Assembly: GCA_937899415.1 (NCBI GenBank)
Contig: CALBPI010000061.1
Coordinates: forward strand, 119,337-183,336
From: an uncultured Gammaproteobacteria bacterium
GTDB taxonomy: Bacteria; Pseudomonadota; Gammaproteobacteria; Steroidobacterales; Woeseiaceae
Direction of reading: 5' to 3'
DNA: 64,000 nucleotides
A program made the translations under genes and the position numbers. A model generated the notes under the pieces. That model saw nothing but the letters and a program-made list of their open reading frames with translations, was not told the origin of the DNA and did not search any database. Below are positions 1-8,521 of the stretch, one piece after another; position 1 is the first letter of the stretch; each line of letters opens with the position of its first letter.

Positions 1-69
1 GGTGCCGCAGCACCGGAGATGACGTTGGGGCTTGCGACGCCCGAGATTGCGACCGAGGTCCCCGCATGA
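1..69 (+). CDS. 3' end of an upstream gene (partial)
   Basis: An open frame enters from the left edge and ends at the TGA at 67-69. That stop overlaps the ATG of the next gene by 3 nt (ATGA), which implies translational coupling in one operon. The 22 visible residues end in EIATEVPA and carry no motif I recognise. From its position it may be another mevalonate-pathway enzyme, such as phosphomevalonate kinase or diphosphomevalonate decarboxylase, but that is inference only. Confidence 0.5.
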   Translation, partial: GAAAPEMTLGLATPEIATEVPA

Positions 70-2876
70 CCTCGGTGTTCTCAGGCTTTTACCGTCTCGC
101 ACTGACCGACCGGCTGTCGACGCTGCATGAGGCTGGCGTCATTACAGCCCATGATTACGCGGCGCTCTCGAGTGGCGACATCACGCTTGACCGGCACGTG
201 GCGGAACACCTGATTGAGAATGTCATCGGCGTGGCCGGATTGCCGTTCGCCGTGGCGCTCAACTTCAAGATCAACGGAATCGATCGGCTCGTGCCCATGG
301 TCGTTGAAGAGCCCTCGATTGTGGCGGCGCTGTCTTCGGCCGCAAAACTCGCAAGGGCGGCGGGTGGTTTCCGCGTCACGGCCGACCCGGCGCTCATGAT
401 CGGCCAGATCCAGCTGCTCGATGTCGCCGACCCTGAGGCGGCCAAAGCGGCCGTTGAAGCGGCGCGTGAGCAGATCCTCGACGCGGCCAACGCCGTACAT
501 CCGAATCTCGTCAAACGCGGCGGTGGCGTCCGCGATCTGACGTTGCGCGCCTATGCGCGGCCGTCGGGTGGGCACATGCTTATCGTGCACTTGCTCATCG
601 ACACCTGCGATGCGATGGGTGCGAACCTTATCAACACGATTTGCGAACAGGTGGCGCCGCTCGTGGGCGGCATTGCCAAAGCGCGGCCGCACCTTCGCAT
701 CCTGTCCAATCTTGCGGACGCCGCACTCGTCCACGCCGAGATGCGCATACCGTTGGCCGAGCTTGGCGCCGATGAGGCCGAGGCGGTGCACGTGCGCGAC
801 GGTATCGTCGCGGCCAACGAATTCGCCGTGCTTGATCCGCACCGTGCTACGACGCACAACAAGGGCGTCATGAACGGCATCGACGCCGTCGTGGTCGCGA
901 CCGGCAACGACTGGCGCGCTGCCGAAGCCAGCGCGCACGCCTGGGCGGCACGCGACGGTCAGTATCGCGCGCTCACCGACTGGCGTGTTGATGAGAATGG
1001 CGATCTGCTGGGCAGCATGAGTCTGCCGATCAAGCTCGGCATCGTTGGCGGTTCCGTCCGGCTCAATCCCGTTGCCAAACTGGCGTTACGACTCGCCGGC
1101 ATCGAACACGCGCGCGAACTCGACGCCCTGGCTTGCGCCGTGGGCATCGCGCAAAATTTTTCGGCGCTCAAGGCGCTCGCGACCGATGGCATTCAGCGTG
1201 GCCACATGGCCCTGCATGCACGCAGCGTCGCTGTGCAGGCCGGTGCCCGCGATACCGAAGTCGACGAGGTGGTCTCGGCCATGGTGGCCGAGGGTGTCGT
1301 CAAGACCTGGCGGGCACGCGAGCTCATCGAGGCCGCACGCCTGCGCTCGCCCGGTCGCCCGCCGCGTACCTCAATCGGCGAAGTGTCGAGCGCAGCCAAG
1401 CTCATCCTGGCTGGCGAACACGCGGTCGTATACGGCCACCGCGCATTGGGGCTGGCGCTGCCACGCGCGTTGCGTGCCGAAGTGTTCAGTGGTCGTGAAC
1501 TGCTCACGATCGGGATCGACGACTGGCAGCTTGAGTACGATGCCGGCGACGATGCTGATCACCGCAGTCCGCTGGGCATGCTCGTCGACACGATTATCTC
1601 GCTGGCCGAGATCGAGATGCCGCATGGCCACATCGAGGTGTCGTGCCAGATTCCGTTCGCCGCGGGTCTTGGCGGGTCGGCGGCACTGGCCGTCGTGCTC
1701 ATTCGCGCCATCGCCATGCTGACGGAGCAACGCTTCGACGACGCAACAGTCAACGAGATGGCCTTTGCCTGCGAGAAACTCGCGCACGGCACACCGTCGG
1801 GTGTGGACAACACGCTCTCGACCTACGCACGGCCCATGCTGTACACCCCCGGCAGCGACACGCGTTTCAGCGACGTTCGCATCGGTGGGCCGTTGCAGCT
1901 TGTTGTCGGCTTCAGCGGCTTGAAAGGCGTGACCTCGGAACTCGTCGCGGGCGTGCGTGATCGGCGCGCGCGACAGCCCGAGGTGTTCGACGCAATGTTC
2001 AATCAGATCGACGGCGTCGTCGAACAGTGCCTGCATGCCTTAGCCGATGGCGACACGCAGCGACTCGGCGACAGCATGAACGTGTGCCAGGGCCTGCTGA
2101 ACGGGATTGGCGTGAGCCACCCCGTGCTCGAGCAGATGCTGGCCATCGCGCGCGGCGCCGGTGCGATTGGTGCCAAGCTTACGGGCGCCGGCGGTGGCGG
2201 TTCGATCATCGCGCTGTGCGATGGCGACGCCGAGGCCGTGGCGGCCGCGTTGCGCCAGGCCAGCTTCGAGGCGCGCGTGATTCCCATCGAACCGACGGCC
2301 GACGTGGACCCTGTGGTCTCGTCAGAATCCGAGGAACTCATCCTCGTCGATACCGATGACCAGCCGATTGGTTACTTGTCCAAAGCGGACGCGCATAATG
2401 GCGAGGGCATCCTGCACCGCGCGTTCTCGTTGTTCGTATTTAATGAGCAGGGCGAGGTGTTGTTGCAGCAGCGTGCTGTCGGCAAGCGTCTTTGGGGCGG
2501 CTTCTGGTCGAACAGTTGCTGCTCACACCCGCGTCGCGGCGAGCATCTCGATGAGGCCGTTCACCGGCGTCTTGAGCAGGAGCTCGGTTGTGCGGCCGAG
2601 CTCGAGTTCGTCTACAAGTTTTGCTACCAGGCGTCGTTTGGCGCGGCGGGCAGCGAGCACGAGTTGTGTTCCGTGTTCGTCGGTCGCATGACGCGCCCCG
2701 TACAGGCGAACCGCAACGAAGTGGCGGACTGGAAATTCATGGCGCCCGAAGCTGTCGACGCACTGGTCGCCGATGATACGGCCAACGTGACGCCCTGGTT
2801 TCGCATGGAATGGCGGCGCCTGCGCAGCGAGTACGCGGAACGGATCGCGGCCCTGACGGAGCCGATGCAGGCCTGA
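66..2876 (+). CDS. Trifunctional fusion: HMG-CoA reductase (class II) / mevalonate kinase / IPP isomerase
   Basis: A single 936-residue frame holds three mevalonate-pathway enzymes. Residues about 1-430 are a class II (degradative-type) HMG-CoA reductase: EEPSIVAA (Glu82), DAMGAN (182-187), HNKGVMNGID (Lys266), ATGND (Asp282) and GHMALHAR (His384) match its catalytic residues. Residues about 438-750 are a GHMP kinase of mevalonate kinase type: KLILAGEHAVVYG (445-457), PFAAGLGGSAA (530-540), the PSGVDNT aspartate (581) and KLTGAGGGGS (704-713). Residues about 757-936 are a type I Nudix-fold IPP isomerase with SNSCCSHP (Cys819) and EHELC. These steps convert HMG-CoA to mevalonate, phosphorylate mevalonate, and interconvert IPP and DMAPP. 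They are not consecutive, because two enzymes between kinase and isomerase are not in the window. The ATG overlaps the upstream stop. No internal stop or frame change is seen, so it looks like a real fusion. Confidence 0.93.
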   Translation: MTSVFSGFYRLALTDRLSTLHEAGVITAHDYAALSSGDITLDRHVAEHLIENVIGVAGLPFAVALNFKINGIDRLVPMVVEEPSIVAALSSAAKLARAAGGFRVTADPALMIGQIQLLDVADPEAAKAAVEAAREQILDAANAVHPNLVKRGGGVRDLTLRAYARPSGGHMLIVHLLIDTCDAMGANLINTICEQVAPLVGGIAKARPHLRILSNLADAALVHAEMRIPLAELGADEAEAVHVRDGIVAANEFAVLDPHRATTHNKGVMNGIDAVVVATGNDWRAAEASAHAWAARDGQYRALTDWRVDENGDLLGSMSLPIKLGIVGGSVRLNPVAKLALRLAGIEHARELDALACAVGIAQNFSALKALATDGIQRGHMALHARSVAVQAGARDTEVDEVVSAMVAEGVVKTWRARELIEAARLRSPGRPPRTSIGEVSSAAKLILAGEHAVVYGHRALGLALPRALRAEVFSGRELLTIGIDDWQLEYDAGDDADHRSPLGMLVDTIISLAEIEMPHGHIEVSCQIPFAAGLGGSAALAVVLIRAIAMLTEQRFDDATVNEMAFACEKLAHGTPSGVDNTLSTYARPMLYTPGSDTRFSDVRIGGPLQLVVGFSGLKGVTSELVAGVRDRRARQPEVFDAMFNQIDGVVEQCLHALADGDTQRLGDSMNVCQGLLNGIGVSHPVLEQMLAIARGAGAIGAKLTGAGGGGSIIALCDGDAEAVAAALRQASFEARVIPIEPTADVDPVVSSESEELILVDTDDQPIGYLSKADAHNGEGILHRAFSLFVFNEQGEVLLQQRAVGKRLWGGFWSNSCCSHPRRGEHLDEAVHRRLEQELGCAAELEFVYKFCYQASFGAAGSEHELCSVFVGRMTRPVQANRNEVADWKFMAPEAVDALVADDTANVTPWFRMEWRRLRSEYAERIAALTEPMQA

Positions 2877-2892
2877 GTGCGGTGCCAGGCCG

Positions 2893-4356
2893 TCAGGCTT
2901 GGTAGTGGTAGTACTCGATCCCGATGTCCTGGAACTTTTGCGCCTCGGCGCGACCGACACGTGCGACGAAGAACTCGCTGCCTTTGGGCTGCGGCAGGTC
3001 GGCCACGGCGCGACCGTCGTGCAGGGCTTCGTACTGCGCCTGCGTGAGGTCGATGGGATCGTCGAGTGCGGCCGAGAATTGAATCCGTGCTGTCGCTTCG
3101 CGCCAGCCAGCTACCACGGTCATCGGAATGACCTCGGCGGCATCTCCGCTGCCGTAACCCAGCGTCAGGATTTCCTGGCCTTCGAGTTCGAGGTCACGCT
3201 CGAGTGCTTCTTCAAAGCCGGCTGCCATCCAGGCCGGCAACGCGGCCGTGTACAGGTTGCCGAGATCGCGCATGCGCTCGCTGCCCAGTGACAGCTTGTC
3301 GAGCACGATGGACTGGAACGCATCGGAGGCACGGAAGGCCCGGATCAGGCCCATCGTGAGCGGCATGGCATCTTCGTTGAGATGGTCGGCATCGGCGAGC
3401 GCCGAGACGTCGTGCTGGCTCGTCAGCTCTTCGATCACGGCCTCGACGGGCATACCCGCGGGCTCCGCGTAGCGTGCAAGCTCGGCGTGTTCTTCGGCGC
3501 CGCCTTGTGCCAGTGCCCACATCCAGGCGACGGCCAGGCCGTTTTCGGGCATGCGGCGGTAGGGACGGTGCATGAAGATGTGCGGGAGCGACCGAATGTG
3601 CTCGGCGGCGTCGATACCGCGGCGCTCGTACATGTCGGCGAGCGCGTGCAGCGTTTCGTCGATGTAGCAGGTGGTCGAGTACTTGCCGTTGAACACGGGG
3701 TAGTCCTGCACCTGGTGGGTTTCGCTGCGATCCTGGCCGCAAAAACGCATCATTGGCTTTCTGAAGTCCATGATGCGGTAGTCGGAAGCGCTGCCACTGG
3801 CGGCGAGGTCGACCGCGGCGAGCTTGGGGTCTTCCTCCACCAGCATCGCCACAGCACCGGCACCCTGTGTGGGTTCGCCGCTGCTGCCGCGCTGGTACTC
3901 GGCGATGTCGGCGCAGACCACAATGGCCTTGCTGCCACGCCCGTCGCAGGCCAGCGCACGAATGGCGGCCTTCATGGCGTACACGCCGCCGAGGCAGGCG
4001 TGCTTGAATTCCGGGACTTCACAGGCGCGGGACAGCGGTGCCCGGCCTTCTGCGCGCAGTGCGCTGTCGATCATGCCCTTGATGATCACAGCACCCGCAG
4101 AATTATCGAGGCTCGACTCGGTGCCCAGGCCCAGGAAGCGGACTTCGGAGGCGTCGATATCGTAGTTACGAATCAGGCGCAGGACGGCGGTCGCCGCCAT
4201 GGTGTAGACGCTATGCTGCTGGCCCCGCATGCGGTAACTGGCACCCACCACTTCGCGCATTTTGGGCCACTGCTGACCGGTCCAGTCGCACCATTGTTCG
4301 AGCTGGACCCGGTAGGGCGGTACATACGCCGCGAGGCCGCTGATTCCAATATTCAT
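2893..4356 (-). CDS. Hydroxymethylglutaryl-CoA synthase
   Basis: Condenses acetyl-CoA with acetoacetyl-CoA to HMG-CoA, the substrate of the reductase domain encoded convergently 16 nt away. Thiolase-fold features are visible: the general-base glutamate in LGLGTES, the nucleophilic cysteine in EFKHACLGGVYA, a catalytic histidine in HIFMHRPYRRMPENG, and a glycine-rich segment LTLGYGSGDAAE near the C-terminus. I chose ATG 4356 (MNIGISGLAAYVPPYRV, 487 aa), which fits the usual synthase N-terminus; an in-frame TTG at 4365 adds three residues. No strong ribosome binding site is visible. It is longer than many bacterial synthases (about 390-460 aa). Confidence 0.93.
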   Translation of the reverse strand: MNIGISGLAAYVPPYRVQLEQWCDWTGQQWPKMREVVGASYRMRGQQHSVYTMAATAVLRLIRNYDIDASEVRFLGLGTESSLDNSAGAVIIKGMIDSALRAEGRAPLSRACEVPEFKHACLGGVYAMKAAIRALACDGRGSKAIVVCADIAEYQRGSSGEPTQGAGAVAMLVEEDPKLAAVDLAASGSASDYRIMDFRKPMMRFCGQDRSETHQVQDYPVFNGKYSTTCYIDETLHALADMYERRGIDAAEHIRSLPHIFMHRPYRRMPENGLAVAWMWALAQGGAEEHAELARYAEPAGMPVEAVIEELTSQHDVSALADADHLNEDAMPLTMGLIRAFRASDAFQSIVLDKLSLGSERMRDLGNLYTAALPAWMAAGFEEALERDLELEGQEILTLGYGSGDAAEVIPMTVVAGWREATARIQFSAALDDPIDLTQAQYEALHDGRAVADLPQPKGSEFFVARVGRAEAQKFQDIGIEYYHYQA

Positions 4357-4434
4357 AGCAATCAACTAGTTAGGCGCGCACATGAAGGCAGCGCGGCTCT
4401 GCCGCAGGCGCGATTGTTGTCAGTTTTCGTTGAC

Positions 4435-4463
4435 ATTACAGGAGTCAAGCCAGGTTGTCACAA
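4435..4463 (-). promoter_or_regulatory. Candidate sigma-70 promoter of the HMG-CoA synthase gene
   Basis: On the minus strand, a -35 hexamer TTGTGA (4463-4458) and a -10 hexamer TGTAAT (4440-4435) are 17 nt apart, about 80 nt upstream of the ATG at 4356. This lies in the 151-bp gap after the DUF3667 gene, so the synthase probably has its own promoter. Called by eye. Confidence 0.4.
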
Positions 4464-4507
4464 TCTGAGGAACCCCACAGGTGCCTCATGGGAACCTCAC
4501 GGGGACC

Positions 4508-5887
4508 TCAGTAGGTCGCGATGATAAACAGGAACGTGGTCAAGATCACCAGAATGGTGGCCACAAGGTAGCCGGACAACATCACGACAAACTTGGCCAG
4601 CGAGGCCGCGCGACCCTGCGCGTACACCGCCCTTATGGATCGATATAGGTACACCGGGACGAATAACCAGCCCAGTACATTGACGATGATGACGATCGTC
4701 TCGGGGAGTCCCAAAGCCAGTGTCACGGCATTGAAGGTCAGGCCCAGCGACCACAGCAGGAACAGGAACGAGTGGAAGTGCACGAGCATGAGCAGGTGCT
4801 CCACGTAGTAGCGTCGTGACAGCGGGTACATGGCCTTGAGCAGTAGCGCCATGAGCGGTAGCACGGCCAGTGCGGCCACGGGCGCGTTATCGATCCAGCG
4901 TTCGACGAGCCGCTTACCTTTGTCGCGGAAGACGTCTTCGCAAAGCCGCTGTTGGCGGTCGAGCGGGAACTGACGATCGATCCAGGGGACGCCTGTTTCC
5001 TGTGGCGCTTCAAAGTCACAGGGGGTGTCATCTGCTTGCGCAGATTCGGCGTCTGCCGCCGCGTCCGCTTCGGCCTCTGCGGGTGCTTCGGTGGTTGTCT
5101 CATTGGTCAGTGCCAGTGTGGCTTCGGCGGCTTCTGCAGTCCTGGCGGCAACGTCAGCCGCTACCTCGGGGGGTATGCCGCTGGCCTCGAGGTCTTCGAC
5201 CAACTCCGCCTCGCGCGCCTCATTGAAACCCTCCTCAATGCCCTCGGCCACGTCATCGTTGATCGTGATACCCGGACCATCACCCAACATTGTGGAGAGC
5301 AGGAAGAACAGGAAACTGAGCACGAGGTACATGCGAAACGGCGGCATGAAGCGCGCGCGCCGCCCGCGCAGGTACTCGGCCGTGAGATGGCCGGGTTTCG
5401 CAACGAGCGGGATCAGCGTGCGCCAGAGCCGCGAGTCGAGCTCGAACATGTCGCCGAACGCGTCGCGGATCAGCTCGCCGAGGCTGATAAGGCGGGTGTT
5501 ACCGCGCTGGCCGCAGTTCCAGCAGTACTGGCCGCGCAGCGTGGCGCCGCAGTTCAGGCATTGCGCGTCCGGTGTGCCGGTATTGACCACCTCGCGGATG
5601 CTGCGACTCGACGACATCGCATCGCCAAAGCGGTCGATGCCGTCCTGGCGCATGCGCGGGGCATCGTTCTCGAGGTAGGTATCAAGCGCGTCGCGATTCG
5701 AGAGGATGTACTGGACTGTGTGCGTCCAGTGGCCATCGTCCTCACGGTGCGGGTCGAAGTACTGAGCCTCGATGAAGCCCGGCAGGGCCAACATCTCATC
5801 GATGTGCTCTGGTAGCCAGGCACCGAGCGCGACCGACTGGTCGTCGTTGATGCGCAGGCTTACTTCATAGACGACCCGGTTGCTCAG
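4508..5887 (-). CDS. DUF4286-DUF3667 fusion membrane protein, apparent CTG start
   Basis: Function unknown. The N-terminal ~100 residues resemble DUF4286 (pattern VVYEVSLRI ... YFDPHREDDGHWTHTVQY ... YLENDAPRMRQDGIDRFGDA). A DUF3667-like part follows: a CLNCGATLRGQYCWNCGQ zinc ribbon, an amphipathic segment, a transmembrane helix (YLVLSFLFFLLSTML), an acidic Ala/Glu-rich linker and about three more membrane helices. The first ATG, at 5794, would remove the first ~30 residues of DUF4286. The same frame continues upstream in coding-like sequence to CTG 5887, with an AAGGA Shine-Dalgarno about 6 nt before it; a TAA lies just upstream and no ATG, GTG or TTG intervenes. The CTG overlaps the stop of the upstream fadE-type gene (CTGA), suggesting coupled translation. 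Confidence 0.75.
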   Translation of the reverse strand: MSNRVVYEVSLRINDDQSVALGAWLPEHIDEMLALPGFIEAQYFDPHREDDGHWTHTVQYILSNRDALDTYLENDAPRMRQDGIDRFGDAMSSSRSIREVVNTGTPDAQCLNCGATLRGQYCWNCGQRGNTRLISLGELIRDAFGDMFELDSRLWRTLIPLVAKPGHLTAEYLRGRRARFMPPFRMYLVLSFLFFLLSTMLGDGPGITINDDVAEGIEEGFNEAREAELVEDLEASGIPPEVAADVAARTAEAAEATLALTNETTTEAPAEAEADAAADAESAQADDTPCDFEAPQETGVPWIDRQFPLDRQQRLCEDVFRDKGKRLVERWIDNAPVAALAVLPLMALLLKAMYPLSRRYYVEHLLMLVHFHSFLFLLWSLGLTFNAVTLALGLPETIVIIVNVLGWLFVPVYLYRSIRAVYAQGRAASLAKFVVMLSGYLVATILVILTTFLFIIATY

Positions 5888-8511
5888 CCTTCGTCCTTCC
5901 CGTTATCCGCAGCGGATGTCTTTTTGGTCGCCTTCTTGCGCGTCGTCTTCTTGCCTGTGGCTTTCTTCTTGGCCGCGGTCCTGGTGGGCTTCTTCTTCGC
6001 GGCCGGCGCCTTCTTGCGCGTGGCTTTCTTGCGCGTCGCGGTGGGTCGTGCGGCCGGTGCCGGTGCCGCCTGTGTGCGGCCGATCTCGCTCGTGTCGAAA
6101 TCGTCCACGGCGATGAGCTCCGCGATGCGCGCGTGATAGTCGCTCAGCTCGCCGGCTTCTTCGGACGTCAACACACCGGCTTCGACGGCAGCCTCGATTT
6201 GCTCTGCCGCAATCGCCTCGGGCACCGTGCCGGCTTTGACGGCATCGCGCAGCTTGCGCTCCAGTGGCTCGACGACGACGGCGCGCTCGAGCGCGGCCTG
6301 CAGCATGCCCGCGGGATTGTTGGCTATCTGCTCCTTGTAGACCTGCGCACAAAGGCGCTCGCGCGCATCGGTCGGGTTGATCATGAGATCGACGATACTG
6401 CGACCGATCTTGTCGGACGGTGCCGAGTAGGTGCGGCCACGCGGGAACACGAGCATCCGCAGCAGCCAGGCCACGGGTCGGTTCGGGAAGTTCTGCAGGA
6501 ACTTGTGCAGCTGCTCCTGGGCGTCGTACATGAGCGTGCGCACCGACCACTCGACAAGCGGCAGGTCCTGCGGCTGGCGACCCTGGTTCTCGTAGTGTTT
6601 AAGCACGGCGCTCGCCAGGTACATCGAGCTGAACACGTCACCCAGGCGCGCCGAAAGCTGTTCCTTGATCTTGAGCCGCCCGCCCAGCGTGAGCATGGCG
6701 AAGTCAGCTGTGAGCGCGAAGGCAGCCGAGTAGCGATTGATGTTCTGGAAGTAGCGTCGCGTCGGGCCCTCGACGGGGACCTCGCTGTATCTGGCGTGCG
6801 TGAGCGCCAGCACAAAGGCACGTGCCGCGTTGCTGATCGCGTAGCCGATGTGGCCGAACAGCGCGTCGTCGAAGTCGTCGAGGCCCGATTCGGTATCGGG
6901 GTTTTGCGCGGCGTGCAGTTCCTTGAGCACCCAGGGGTGGCAGCGAATCGCGCCCTGGCCGAACACGATCAGCGAGCGCGTCAGGATGTTCGCGCCCTCT
7001 ACCGTGATCGCGATGGGCAGCGCCATGTAGCCGCGGCCCATGTAATTGCGCGGCCCCATCATCACGGCCTTGCCGCCGTGAATGTCCATGCCGTCGTTGG
7101 CAACTTTTCGCGCCAGCTCCGTACAGTGGTACTTGAGGACCGCCGAGGGCACCGCGGGCGCTTCGCCTTCGGTGATGGCGCCGGCCGTAACGCTTACGGC
7201 TGCATTCATGATGTAGGTGCGACCCGCCATGCGCGCGAGCGCTTCGCCCACGCCTTCGAACATGCCGATGGGCAGATTGAACTGGCGACGGATGCGCGCG
7301 TAGGCGCCCGTGGCGTAGGTGGCAGCCTGACCGCCGCCCGCGCCGCTCGAGGGCAGCGTGATGGCGCGGCCAACCGACAGCAGCTCAACGAGCATCTTCC
7401 AGCCTTTGCCCGCCATTTCGGGACCGCCGATGATGTAGTCGAGCGGTACGAAGACGTCCTTGCCCGACGTCGGGCCGTTCATGAACGGCACGTCGAGCGG
7501 GTAGTGGCGCCTGCCGTGTTCGACGCCCGGCGTGTTCGTCGGGATCAGTGCTGCGGTGATGCCGTAGTCCGCGACATCGCCGATGAGCCCGTCGGGGTCG
7601 CGCAGTTTAAACGCCAGGCCCAGGACGGTGGCGATGGGCGCGAGCGTGATATAGCGCTTGTTCCAGGTCAGGCGCATGCCGATGACTTCTTTGCCTTGCC
7701 AACGGCCCTTGCAGACGACGCCTTCATCAACAATGGCGGCGGCGTCCGAACCCGCCTGCGGCGAGGTCAGTGCAAAGCAGGGGATTTCATCGCCGCTCGC
7801 GAGACCGGGCAGGTAGCGCTGCTTCTGTTCGTCGGTGCCGTAGTGCAAGAGCAGCTCGGCCGGGCCCAGCGAGTTGGGCACGCCGATAGTCGACGCTGCG
7901 ACCGTGGAGCGCCCCGAGAGCTTCTGCAGGATGAGTGCGTTGGCGTAAGCAGAAAACTCGAGACCACCGTATTCCTTGGGGATGATCATCGCGAAGAAGC
8001 GTTTCTCCTTGATGTACTCCCAGATGTGCGGCGGCATGTCGCCGAGCTCGTGGCAGATCTCCCACTCATCGAGCATGCGGCAGAGCTCTTCGGTGGGGCC
8101 GTCATAGAAAGCCTGCTCCTCGTCCGAGAGCCGCGGCGCGGGCATCGACATGAGTCGATTCCACTCGGGCAGACCCGTAAACAGCTCGCCGTCCCACCAC
8201 ACGCTGCCGGCCTCGAGCGCCTCGCGCTCGGTGTCCGACATCTGCGGCAGCATGGTGCGGTACTTCTTGAGCATCGGCGCCGTGATTTGATCGCGCCGAA
8301 ACTCGGTCAGGTTGAGCGCCGCCATGATGCCGACGATTAGCCACAGCACGAGCATGACGACGCCGTAGCCATCACCGAAGATCTGGTAGGCCAGAACACC
8401 CGCCGCGGCGGCGATGGTGGCGGTCTTTAAGTCAACACGCTTGTAGGCCAGCGCCAGTGCGCCGCCGACGATGAGGAGGAACCAGAACAACCCAACGATA
8501 AAATCCAGCAC
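5884..8511 (-). CDS. fadE: Acyl-CoA dehydrogenase, FadE type, with Lys/Ala-rich C-terminal tail
   Basis: First oxidative step of fatty acid beta-oxidation: FAD-dependent conversion of acyl-CoA to trans-2-enoyl-CoA. Residues 1-70 hold two hydrophobic segments (FIVGLFWFLLIVGGALALAY; VVMLVLWLIVGIMAAL), as in membrane-bound FadE. The dehydrogenase core contains MIIPKEYGGLEFSAYA, PCFALTSPQAGSDAAA and LPSSGAGGGQAA, and the C-terminal part resembles DUF1974. The start is GTG 8511 with AAGGAG 7 nt upstream. At 875 aa it is longer than E. coli FadE (814). The excess is a tail of about 60 residues made of TRKKA/AKKK repeats, like histone H1 or AlgP, ending in ADNGKDEG. It follows mdh after 22 nt and is probably in the same operon. 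Confidence 0.92.
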   Translation of the reverse strand: MLDFIVGLFWFLLIVGGALALAYKRVDLKTATIAAAAGVLAYQIFGDGYGVVMLVLWLIVGIMAALNLTEFRRDQITAPMLKKYRTMLPQMSDTEREALEAGSVWWDGELFTGLPEWNRLMSMPAPRLSDEEQAFYDGPTEELCRMLDEWEICHELGDMPPHIWEYIKEKRFFAMIIPKEYGGLEFSAYANALILQKLSGRSTVAASTIGVPNSLGPAELLLHYGTDEQKQRYLPGLASGDEIPCFALTSPQAGSDAAAIVDEGVVCKGRWQGKEVIGMRLTWNKRYITLAPIATVLGLAFKLRDPDGLIGDVADYGITAALIPTNTPGVEHGRRHYPLDVPFMNGPTSGKDVFVPLDYIIGGPEMAGKGWKMLVELLSVGRAITLPSSGAGGGQAATYATGAYARIRRQFNLPIGMFEGVGEALARMAGRTYIMNAAVSVTAGAITEGEAPAVPSAVLKYHCTELARKVANDGMDIHGGKAVMMGPRNYMGRGYMALPIAITVEGANILTRSLIVFGQGAIRCHPWVLKELHAAQNPDTESGLDDFDDALFGHIGYAISNAARAFVLALTHARYSEVPVEGPTRRYFQNINRYSAAFALTADFAMLTLGGRLKIKEQLSARLGDVFSSMYLASAVLKHYENQGRQPQDLPLVEWSVRTLMYDAQEQLHKFLQNFPNRPVAWLLRMLVFPRGRTYSAPSDKIGRSIVDLMINPTDARERLCAQVYKEQIANNPAGMLQAALERAVVVEPLERKLRDAVKAGTVPEAIAAEQIEAAVEAGVLTSEEAGELSDYHARIAELIAVDDFDTSEIGRTQAAPAPAARPTATRKKATRKKAPAAKKKPTRTAAKKKATGKKTTRKKATKKTSAADNGKDEG

Positions 8512-8521
8512 GCGCTACTCC

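Noticed and set aside
2871..2898. GCCTGA/TCAGGC inverted repeat at the convergent ends of the fusion gene and HMG-CoA synthase
   Set aside because: Six-base stem with a 16-nt loop and no T-run; too weak to call a terminator.
3382..4524. A 380-codon plus-strand frame opposite HMG-CoA synthase
   Set aside because: Antisense shadow of a gene with intact catalytic motifs; low-complexity translation and no recognisable domain.
6133..8340. A 735-codon open frame on the plus strand inside the fadE-type gene
   Set aside because: It is exactly antisense to a well-supported acyl-CoA dehydrogenase; such long antisense frames are common in GC-rich DNA and its translation is Arg/His-rich without domains.
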